A stretch of DNA of 17,441 nucleotides. Source: Sphingopyxis macrogoltabida (GTDB lineage Bacteria; Pseudomonadota; Alphaproteobacteria; Sphingomonadales; Sphingomonadaceae). The translations under genes were made by a program, and so were the position numbers. Positions 1-5,353 of this stretch are shown here, piece after piece; position 1 is the stretch's first letter; each line of letters starts with the position of its first letter. The notes below the pieces were generated by a model that was not told where the DNA came from, did no database searches, and worked only from the letters and a program-made list of their open reading frames with translations. The DNA is taken from the NCBI GenBank assembly GCA_003241685.1, contig QFPJ01000049.1, forward strand, positions 1 to 17,441, in the 5' to 3' direction.

Positions 1-171
1 GTCGAGCCGTGCGGTGACGCGGTCCGACAGCGCCGCAATCTCTTCGACCAGGCTCCGCATTTCCGCCGATTTGGGCGAGGCGTCGAGGCTGGCGACCAAT
101 TCGATCGGGCGGCGCAGATTGCCGAGATAGGATTTCAGCTGGGCGGTCGTATTGGCGTCGAGCATCGGCAT
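1..171 (-). CDS. ahpF: Alkyl hydroperoxide reductase subunit F, N-terminal fragment (runs off the window)
   Basis: Only the first 57 codons lie in the window, read leftwards from the ATG at 171; the rest is beyond base 1. The peptide begins MPMLDANTTAQLKSYL and continues with RRPIELVASLD, SAEMRSLVEEIAALSD and RVT. This closely follows the N-terminal thioredoxin-fold domain of AhpF (E. coli form MLDTNMKTQLKAYL, then KPVELIATLD, then LLAEIAELSDKVT). AhpF is the NADH-dependent flavoprotein disulfide reductase that re-reduces AhpC. Two ATGs are in frame, at 171 and 165. A GAAAGG ribosome-binding site ends about 8 bases before the one at 171, so that start is preferred. The gene lies 122 bases downstream of ahpC on the same strand, which supports the call. 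The catalytic CxxC motifs and flavin domain are outside the window. Confidence 0.88.
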   Translation of the reverse strand, partial: MPMLDANTTAQLKSYLGNLRRPIELVASLDASPKSAEMRSLVEEIAALSDRVTARLD

Positions 172-188
172 GGGGAGAGCCTTTCGGA

Positions 189-282
189 CAGGGGCCGGGG
201 TTCGCCGCGCGGGCACACGGCGTTGCGATGTTTATGTTATGGGGGCACAGGGGCCGGGCGGGCGGACACCGCCCGGCCCCTG
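189..282 (-). promoter_or_regulatory. ahpC-ahpF intergenic hairpin with a competing third arm
   Basis: A perfect 14-bp inverted repeat (arms 248-261 and 269-282, 7-base loop) lies 11 bases after the ahpC stop. No T-run follows on the minus strand, so it is not a classical intrinsic terminator; a partial terminator or an RNA-stability stem protecting the ahpC message is more likely. The 11-base sequence CAGGGGCCGGG of one arm recurs at 189-199, just upstream of the ahpF ribosome-binding site. The first transcribed arm could therefore pair with either of two downstream arms. Such a layout could set a high AhpC to AhpF ratio. The repeats are read directly; the function is inferred. Confidence 0.55.
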
Positions 283-293
283 CGGCAGCCGGA

Positions 294-857
294 TCAGATC
301 TTGCCGACGAGTTCGATCGACGGCGCGAGCGTTTCGGCGCCTTCTTCCCACTTGGCGGGGCAGACCTGGCCGGGGTTGGCGCGGACATAGACCGCGGCCT
401 TGATCTTGCGGACCAGTTCCTCGGCATTGCGGCCGACGCCTTCGCTGGTGATTTCCATCACCTGGATGACGCCATCGGGATCGACGACGAAGGTCGCGCG
501 GTCGGCCAGGCCCGAATCCTCGCGCAGCACGCCGAAATTATTGGCCAGCACATGATTCTGGTCGCCCAGCATGTGATAGTTGATCTTGCCGATCGCCGGC
601 GAGCTGTCGTGCCAGGCCTTGTGGCTGAAATGCGTGTCGGTCGACACCGAATAGACTTCGACGTCCAGACCCTTCAGCGTTTCATACTGGTCGGCGAGAT
701 CTTCCAGCTCGGTCGGGCAGACGAAGGTGAAATCGGCGGGGTAGAAGAAGAACACCGCCCATTTGCCCTTGGTGTCGGCGTCGGTGACGGGCACGAATTT
801 GCCCTGATGATAGGAGGTGGCGCTGAACGGCTTGATGGTCGATCCGATGATACCCAT
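294..857 (-). CDS. ahpC: Alkyl hydroperoxide reductase subunit C (typical 2-Cys peroxiredoxin)
   Basis: This 187-residue cytosolic peroxidase reduces H2O2, organic peroxides and peroxynitrite using electrons from AhpF. The peroxidatic cysteine is C47 in the motif FYPADFTFVCPTE. The resolving cysteine is C166 in NPGQVCPAKW, and the conserved active-site arginine is R120 (LADRATFVV). Length and both cysteine positions match the bacterial AhpC (Prx1) subfamily. The ATG at 857 is preceded by AGAGGAA about 8 bases upstream, so this start is secure. The gene is read leftwards and followed by ahpF. A candidate promoter (906-934) and a LysR-type palindrome (957-971) lie upstream, as expected for a peroxide-responsive gene. 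Longer plus-strand frames across this region are antisense shadows. Confidence 0.97.
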   Translation of the reverse strand: MGIIGSTIKPFSATSYHQGKFVPVTDADTKGKWAVFFFYPADFTFVCPTELEDLADQYETLKGLDVEVYSVSTDTHFSHKAWHDSSPAIGKINYHMLGDQNHVLANNFGVLREDSGLADRATFVVDPDGVIQVMEITSEGVGRNAEELVRKIKAAVYVRANPGQVCPAKWEEGAETLAPSIELVGKI

Positions 858-905
858 GGGAGAGTTCCTCTTTCTTTGTTGCGGTGCAAAATGAATGCAA
901 GGGCG

Positions 906-934
906 CAGTTATGGATCGACCCGGCCGCAATCAA
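906..934 (-). promoter_or_regulatory. Candidate sigma-70 promoter of ahpC
   Basis: Reading the minus strand, a -35 box TTGATT (929-934) is separated by exactly 17 bases from a -10 box TAACTG (906-911). Transcription would start near 899, giving a leader of about 40 bases that contains the ribosome-binding site. The same TTGNNN-N17-TANNNN pattern precedes several other genes in the window. This is pattern matching without a computed score. Confidence 0.5.
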
Positions 935-956
935 GCCGAATTTTCCGCGAAGACTT

Positions 957-971
957 ATCGCTTGAATCGAT
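957..971. promoter_or_regulatory. LysR-type palindrome upstream of ahpC (possible OxyR site)
   Basis: The sequence ATCG-N7-CGAT is a symmetric 15-mer with the T-N11-A core of LysR-family sites and the 4-7-4 spacing of an OxyR half-operator (ATAG-N7-CTAT). Its centre is about 65 bases upstream of the transcription start predicted from the adjacent promoter, the classical position of a LysR-type recognition site. Because OxyR commonly activates ahpC, it is the natural candidate. No oxyR gene is in the window, and the half-sites deviate from the E. coli consensus. Confidence 0.35.
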
Positions 972-1031
972 CAATATCGGAAATATGGCGGAAAATGCCG
1001 CTTAATCGTCGGGATAACGCAACCGGGGGGA

Positions 1032-1334
1032 TTATGGCCGGACGCGCGTCTTTCGCAGCTGCTTGATGACGCGGCGGTCAAAGGCGTCGGCGTGGCCCGG
1101 CGTCAGCTTGCGAAAACGGCTGGCGCAATAGGCGGCGCGCGGGCCGAGGTCGGGCGTATCGCGGAATTTCAGGGCCGGGCCATGATGATCGCCCAGCGCG
1201 TCGGCCATATCGGCGATCACCGCGCTGACCGTCAGCACCGCGCCGGGGCGCACCTGCGGCGGATACCGATCATGGCGGCTGATGCACAGCGCCAGGTCGT
1301 CGACCCGCCAATCCTCTGTCCCGTCTCTTGCCAT
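1032..1334 (-). CDS. Small conserved-looking protein of unknown function (100 aa)
   Basis: The 100-residue product begins MARDGTEDWRVDDLALCISR. Its ATG at 1334 follows an excellent ribosome-binding site, AAGGAGGG, 7 bases upstream, so the gene is very likely translated. The pattern DDLALC..., then PG-VLTVSAVI, then G-ALKF-DTP, then a basic RFRKLTPG recalls short uncharacterised proteins I have seen in sphingomonad and phage genomes (from memory, not searched). The sequence predicts a compact soluble protein with no signal peptide or membrane segment; two cysteines are present (C17 and C70). The gene is divergent from the ferredoxin reductase, about 184 bases apart, and lies upstream of ahpC on the same strand with 174 bases between. 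No function can be assigned. Confidence 0.72.
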   Translation of the reverse strand: MARDGTEDWRVDDLALCISRHDRYPPQVRPGAVLTVSAVIADMADALGDHHGPALKFRDTPDLGPRAAYCASRFRKLTPGHADAFDRRVIKQLRKTRVRP

Positions 1335-1455
1335 CGTCCAACCCTCCTTGTGCCGAGGCTGGCTGATGGCAGCATATCACAGAAGCGCCGGTGACGAAGA
1401 TGCTTTTTGGGGCGGCATAGAATTCCGTAGCGGCCAAGCGGTCCGCCAGCCTTGC

Positions 1456-1476
1456 ACACGGTGTCAACGCGTGTCA
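1456..1476. promoter_or_regulatory. Operator-like inverted and direct repeats between divergent genes
   Basis: The 184-base gap between the small unknown gene and the ferredoxin reductase holds an inverted repeat ACACG-N9-CGTGT (1456-1474). Overlaid on it is a direct repeat of GTGTCA at 1461-1466 and 1471-1476, a period of 10 bases or one helical turn. This would suit a dimeric repressor or activator in a divergent promoter region. I found no convincing -35/-10 pair here. The repeats are seen; the role is a guess. Confidence 0.25.
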
Positions 1477-1518
1477 GGGACGCGCCGGAGAGGTGAAGCG
1501 ACGGAGAGAAGGCGGATC

Positions 1519-2742
1519 ATGAAATTCGATGTGGTGATCGTGGGCGGGGGTCATGGCGGGGCGCAGGTCGCGGTGATGCTGCGCACGCAGAAGTTCGAAG
1601 GATCGATTGCGATCGTCGGGGACGAACCCGAATTGCCCTATGAGCGTCCGCCGCTGTCGAAGGAATATTTCGCGGGCGAGAAGGAATTCGAACGCATTCA
1701 GCTTCGTCCCGCCAAATATTGGGACGAACGCAATGTGACCCTGCTGCTCGGCAAACGCGTCGTGTCGGTCGATCCGGCGGCGCACTGCGTGACCACCGAC
1801 GGGGGCGAGACGATCGGCTATGGCAAGCTGGTCTGGGCGACCGGCGGGGCCCCGCGCATGCTGCCGATCCCCGGCGGCGACTTGCCCGGCGTGCAGGGCG
1901 TGCGGACGAAGGCGGATGCCGACGCGATGAAGGCGGCGTCCGAAACCGCGCGCCAGATCGTCGTCATCGGCGGCGGCTATATCGGGCTGGAAGCGGCGGC
2001 GGTGCTGACCAAGGCGGGCAAGAAGGTCGTGCTGCTGGAGGCGCAGGACCGGGTGCTGGCGCGCGTCGCCGGTCAGGAACTGTCGCGCTTCTATGAGCGC
2101 GAACATCGCGAGCGCGGCGTCGACCTGCGGCTGGGCGTCAATGTCGCCGCGATCGAGGGCACGGACCATGTGACCGGGGTGCGGCTGGCGGACGGCGAGA
2201 TCATTCCCGCCGACCTCGTCATCGTCGGCATCGGCATCGCGCCGGCGGTCGAACCGCTGATCGCGGCGGGCGCCGAGGGCGGCAACGGCGTGCTGGTCGA
2301 CCGCCTTTGCAAGACCAGCCTGCCCGACATCTATGCGATCGGCGATTGCGCCGCGCACGAAAATGATTTTGCCGAAGGCGTCGTCATTCGGCTGGAATCG
2401 GTGCAGAATGCCAATGATCAGGCGAATGTCGTCGCGAAAGGCATCGTCGGCGACGAAGCGCCCTATCACGCCATTCCTTGGTTCTGGTCGAACCAATATG
2501 ACCTGAAGCTTCAGACCGCGGGCCTGTCGACGGGGCATGACCGCGCGGTGGTGCGCGGCGACATCGCCAGCCGCAGCTTCTCGGTCGTCTATCTGAAGGC
2601 GGGCAGGGTGATCGCCATCGACTGCGTCAATGCGACCAAGGATTATGTGCAGGGCCGCATGATCGTCACCGCGGGGCTGGTGGCGACGCCCGAACAACTC
2701 GCCGATGCCGACAGGCCGCTGAAGGAACTGCTGGCGGGCTGA
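1519..2742 (+). CDS. FAD-dependent NAD(P)H:ferredoxin/rubredoxin reductase
   Basis: This 407-residue flavoprotein resembles putidaredoxin, rubredoxin and dioxygenase ferredoxin reductases, which pass electrons from NADH through FAD to a small iron-sulfur protein. It has an N-terminal FAD Rossmann motif (VIVGGGHGGAQ, residues 6-16), an ATGG motif at 107-110 and a second dinucleotide motif GGGYIG at 151-156. An acidic residue E174 ends the following strand, favouring NADH over NADPH. A second FAD contact, YAIGDCA, lies at about 272-278, and a C-terminal interface domain follows. The ATG at 1519 follows GAGAAGG at good spacing and gives the normal family length; a longer in-frame extension from 1282 lacks family sequence and is rejected. 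No ferredoxin, rubredoxin, P450 or dioxygenase gene is nearby, so the partner is encoded elsewhere. Confidence 0.92.
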   Translation: MKFDVVIVGGGHGGAQVAVMLRTQKFEGSIAIVGDEPELPYERPPLSKEYFAGEKEFERIQLRPAKYWDERNVTLLLGKRVVSVDPAAHCVTTDGGETIGYGKLVWATGGAPRMLPIPGGDLPGVQGVRTKADADAMKAASETARQIVVIGGGYIGLEAAAVLTKAGKKVVLLEAQDRVLARVAGQELSRFYEREHRERGVDLRLGVNVAAIEGTDHVTGVRLADGEIIPADLVIVGIGIAPAVEPLIAAGAEGGNGVLVDRLCKTSLPDIYAIGDCAAHENDFAEGVVIRLESVQNANDQANVVAKGIVGDEAPYHAIPWFWSNQYDLKLQTAGLSTGHDRAVVRGDIASRSFSVVYLKAGRVIAIDCVNATKDYVQGRMIVTAGLVATPEQLADADRPLKELLAG

Positions 2743-2771
2743 AGCAGCCGGTATCGCCGGTATGATGGTGC

Positions 2772-2796
2772 GTCCCCGCGAAGGCGGGAACCCATT
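2772..2796. repeat. Short dispersed hairpin repeat (sphingomonad-type)
   Basis: The segment GTCCCCGCGAAGGCGGGAAC contains a perfect 5-bp stem, CCCGC and GCGGG (2775-2779 and 2784-2788), with a GAAG loop. I recognise this as a very common intergenic element in sphingomonad genomes (from memory, not searched). It lies between the convergent 3' ends of the ferredoxin reductase and the DUF4126 gene, a usual place for such elements, and may help terminate transcription, although no T-run follows. The rest of 2743-2864 shows nothing else I can support. Confidence 0.6.
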
Positions 2797-2864
2797 TGCT
2801 GTCGGGGCCGCTGTAAAGGCGCGGATGATGGACCGTCGCCGTCGCGGGGGAACAGGCCGCCCGC

Positions 2865-3500
2865 TTACGCCGGCGGCGGGATGTCCGGCGCCGGCGGTTC
2901 GTCGCCCAGCGCGCGTTTCAGCGACGCCTTGATATTGCGCATCAGACGGCGCAGCGCGATGATGACGATGACCGCCGCGACGGCGAGCAGGATCGCGATG
3001 ACGATCGCGACCGCGGGATAGGCGATCGCCAGCGCCAGCAATCCGGTCGTCGCCACATCCTCCCCGGTCGACACCACCGCGTTGCTGAACGGTTCGGGAC
3101 TGACGTTGACGACCGCGCGCGTCGCGGCCTTGGCCCCGTGACTGAGCAATGCGCCGCCGCCGCCGAGCAGAAAGGCGATCGTCTGCCACGCCGGGTCGGA
3201 CGAATCGACCAGCGCCAGCGCGAGCAGCGCGCCGCCCAGCGGCCGGATGGCGCTGTGCACCGTGTCCCAGATCGAATCGACCCACGCGATCTTGTCGGCC
3301 AGGAATTCGGCGACCGTGCCGATCCCGGCGACGCCCAATACCCACGGGTTGGCCAGCACCTGCAATGCCTGGAGATGTTCGGGCAGCGGCAGCCAGCCGA
3401 AATGCATCGCGATGCCGGTCGCAAAGATCGTCAGATAGAGCCGCCATCCCGCGAGCAGGCTGAGGCTCCCCGCGACGCCCAGAATCTCGGCAATGCCCAT
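2865..3500 (-). CDS. DUF4126-type integral membrane protein
   Basis: The product has 211 residues and begins MGIAEILGVAGSLSLLAGWRLYLTIFATG, followed by HFGWLPLPEHL, NPWVLGVAGIGTVAEFLADKI, then DSIWDTVHSAIRPLGGALLAL. These motifs, with GEDV and the glycine-rich FLLGGGGALLSHGAKA, fit the DUF4126 membrane family, whose function is unknown. Hydrophobic segments lie near residues 8-32, 45-65, 85-98, 107-123 and 150-182. The last is a long run of A, V and I followed by a basic patch (RRLMRNIKASLKRA), which should be cytoplasmic, and the protein ends in a proline-rich tail. The ATG at 3500 has GAGAGGAA just upstream. A much longer reading of the same frame (to 4337) is antisense to the Nudix gene and is rejected. 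The gene is divergent from the Nudix gene. Confidence 0.83.
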   Translation of the reverse strand: MGIAEILGVAGSLSLLAGWRLYLTIFATGIAMHFGWLPLPEHLQALQVLANPWVLGVAGIGTVAEFLADKIAWVDSIWDTVHSAIRPLGGALLALALVDSSDPAWQTIAFLLGGGGALLSHGAKAATRAVVNVSPEPFSNAVVSTGEDVATTGLLALAIAYPAVAIVIAILLAVAAVIVIIALRRLMRNIKASLKRALGDEPPAPDIPPPA

Positions 3501-3566
3501 GGGTTCCTCTCCTCGGCCTTGGTCGCGGACATCCTGCACCCGCGCGGGCGCTCCCGCAATGGCCGG

Positions 3567-3595
3567 ATGACAAGCGGGGGCGGGGCGGTTATCGA
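3567..3595 (+). promoter_or_regulatory. Candidate promoter of the Nudix gene (leaderless start)
   Basis: A -35 box ATGACA (3567-3572) and a -10 box TATCGA (3590-3595) are exactly 17 bases apart. Eight bases separate the -10 box from the ATG at 3604, so transcription would begin at or next to the start codon. This agrees with the absence of a Shine-Dalgarno sequence before that ATG. Pattern match only. Confidence 0.45.
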
Positions 3596-3603
3596 TTCGT
3601 CCG

Positions 3604-4398
3604 ATGACCGATACCGCACCTTTGCCCGCCGCATCGCCGGTGCTGCCCGACGGGGCGATTCCCGCCGCGACGCTTGTCATCATGCGGCCGTCGAACGCGA
3701 GCGGCCCGGACGAGATTTTGATGGTCAAGCGGTCGAGCAAGATGGCGTTTGCGGCGGGCGCGGTCGTCTTTCCGGGCGGCCGGGTCGAACCCGACGACCT
3801 TGTCGTTGCGCGCCAGCACGGGCTGGACGATGCCGAAGACGGCGCGGCGCGGGTCGCGGCGCTGCGCGAAACGCTGGAGGAAACCGGGCTGGCGGTCGGC
3901 TGGTCGGCGCTTGCGGAGCGCGACGTCGACGATGTGCGGCGCGCGCTGCTGGCCGAAACGCCGCTGTCGGGCATATTGGCGGCGCGCGGCGACCGGCTGG
4001 CGCTCGATGCGCTGGTGCCCTTCGCGCGCTGGTGCCCCAATTTCAAGGAAGCGCGGACCTTCGACACGCGCTTTTTCGCGGTGCGGGCGCCGGACCACCG
4101 CCATGAGTTGACGGTCGAGGAGGCCGAACACAGCCATATCTTCTGGTCCAGCGCGCGCGATACGCTGGCGCTGGCGGATCGCGGCGACGTGTCGGTGATC
4201 TTTCCGACCCGCCGCAATCTGGAACGATTGGCGAGCGAAGCGGATTTCGACTGCTTTGCCGCCCATGCGGCGCGCTTTCCGATCGAACTGGTGACGCCAT
4301 GGGTCGAGGATCGAGACGGGGCGAGCCACCTCTGCATCCCCGGCCACCTCGGCTATCCGGTGACGAGCGAGCCGTTCGACCGGGTCCGGCGCGGCTGA
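3604..4398 (+). CDS. NUDT19-like Nudix hydrolase
   Basis: This 264-residue protein carries a split Nudix box. FPGGRVEPDD at residues 56-65 and ALRETLEETGL at 86-96 supply the G and RExxEExG elements; E89, E92 and E93 are the expected metal-binding positions. About 20 extra residues separate the two halves, the hallmark of the NUDT19/NUDT7-like branch, some members of which cleave CoA and acyl-CoA pyrophosphate bonds. The FARWCPNFKEARTFDTRFFAV block at about 139-160 is also typical of that branch. The true substrate cannot be read from sequence. No ribosome-binding site precedes the ATG at 3604, but a promoter ends 8 bases before it, suggesting a leaderless mRNA. The gene converges on the amidase gene, with 7 bases between their stops. 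Confidence 0.88.
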   Translation: MTDTAPLPAASPVLPDGAIPAATLVIMRPSNASGPDEILMVKRSSKMAFAAGAVVFPGGRVEPDDLVVARQHGLDDAEDGAARVAALRETLEETGLAVGWSALAERDVDDVRRALLAETPLSGILAARGDRLALDALVPFARWCPNFKEARTFDTRFFAVRAPDHRHELTVEEAEHSHIFWSSARDTLALADRGDVSVIFPTRRNLERLASEADFDCFAAHAARFPIELVTPWVEDRDGASHLCIPGHLGYPVTSEPFDRVRRG

Positions 4399-4405
4399 CC
4401 GACGC

Positions 4406-5266
4406 CTATAATGCGATCGCCCGCACGGCGCGGGATCGCGCCAGCGGCACCGCCGCGCGGGCATCGGCCGCCGCCTGCACGGCAATCGGCGCCAGCAACA
4501 GGCTGTAACCGGCGTCGGCTTCGGCCGCGCCGCCCTCCGCCAATATCCCGCCCCATGGATCGATCGCCAGGCTGTGGCCAAAGGTCGCGCGGCCATCGGC
4601 GTGACGGCCCGCTTGCGCCGCGGCGATGACGTGACAGGCCGTCTCGATCGCCCGCGCGCGCAGCAGCACATGCCAATGCGCGTCGCCGGTCGGCACGGTG
4701 AAGGCGGCGGGAACCGCGATCAGATTGGCGCCGGCATCGACCAGCGCGCGATAAAGCTCGGGAAAGCGGACGTCGTAACAGATGCTGAGCCCCAGCGCGC
4801 CGACCGGCGTATCGACGACCACGACCGCGTCGCCCCCGGCATAGGCGGCGGACTCGGTCCATTTCTCGCCCGTCGGCAGGTCGACGTCGAACATATGAAT
4901 CTTGTCATAGCGCGCAACGATATGGCCGTCGGCGGCGACGACATGGCTGCGGTTGACGCGCCGGTCGCCATCCTCGGACAGCAGCGGCATCGACCCCGAA
5001 TGCAGCCACAGGCCATGCCGCCGCGCCATATCCTGCAACGCGGCGGGCCAGGGACTGTCGACCTCGCGCCTGATATGCGCGCCCGACCGCTTGCGATCGC
5101 GGTCGAGCAGCGGCGCCATTTCGGGCAGGAAGGCCATTGCCGCGCCGCGCGCGGCGGCTTCGGCCAGCGCGCGGTCGATTGCCGCCAGATTGGCGTCAGG
5201 GTCGATACCGCTTGTCATCTGGACGATCGCCGCAAGCGGGGGCGGAGAGGGGGACGCGGGCTCCAT
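4406..5266 (-). CDS. Nitrilase-superfamily carbon-nitrogen hydrolase (Nit1-like, probable deaminated-glutathione amidase)
   Basis: The 286-residue product has the full Glu-Lys-Cys triad of the nitrilase superfamily: E49 (FLPEM), K122 (YDKIHMFDVDL) and C163 (SICYDVRFPELYR). The KIHMFDVDL and CYDVRFPELYR motifs, plus the AFTVPTGDAHWHVLLRARAIE block, are characteristic of the Nit1/NitFhit branch, whose known members hydrolyse deaminated glutathione to alpha-ketoglutarate and cysteinylglycine (metabolite repair). The product is soluble and cytosolic. The ATG at 5266 has an AAAGG motif directly against it, too close for a normal ribosome-binding site. A promoter with its -10 box 6 bases upstream suggests a leaderless message. 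The next internal methionine (residue 17) would cut into the first strand of the fold. The 87 bases between this start and the M16 peptidase gene form a divergent promoter region. Confidence 0.9.
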   Translation of the reverse strand: MEPASPSPPPLAAIVQMTSGIDPDANLAAIDRALAEAAARGAAMAFLPEMAPLLDRDRKRSGAHIRREVDSPWPAALQDMARRHGLWLHSGSMPLLSEDGDRRVNRSHVVAADGHIVARYDKIHMFDVDLPTGEKWTESAAYAGGDAVVVVDTPVGALGLSICYDVRFPELYRALVDAGANLIAVPAAFTVPTGDAHWHVLLRARAIETACHVIAAAQAGRHADGRATFGHSLAIDPWGGILAEGGAAEADAGYSLLLAPIAVQAAADARAAVPLARSRAVRAIAL

Positions 5267-5272
5267 CCTTTC

Positions 5273-5301
5273 TCGCTAGGCCGATAGGCGCGCGGCGACA
5301 A
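5273..5301 (-). promoter_or_regulatory. Candidate promoter of the amidase gene (leaderless start)
   Basis: On the minus strand TTGTCG (5296-5301) and TAGCGA (5273-5278) are exactly 17 bases apart, and the start codon follows 6 bases after the -10 box. This predicts transcription starting at the ATG itself. The boxes are moderate matches to the consensus. Confidence 0.42.
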
Positions 5302-5353
5302 GCCGTGGGACAGTTCAGTGGCCAGTCAGCTTCATTCGCGATAAGAAGCCGCG

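Noticed and set aside
1282..1518. N-terminal extension of the ferredoxin reductase
   Set aside because: It has no family sequence, and the ATG at 1519 has a ribosome-binding site and gives the correct beginning of the FAD-binding domain.
1474..3573. A 699-codon open frame on the minus strand
   Set aside because: It is antisense to the ferredoxin reductase for most of its length and then crosses the DUF4126 gene in another frame. It is rich in Arg, Asp, His and Gly with no family motif, the usual shadow of a high-GC gene.
3501..4337. N-terminal extension of the DUF4126 reading frame
   Set aside because: The extra residues are a Ser/Arg/Ala-rich antisense translation of the Nudix gene. The family sequence begins at the ATG at 3500, which has a good ribosome-binding site.
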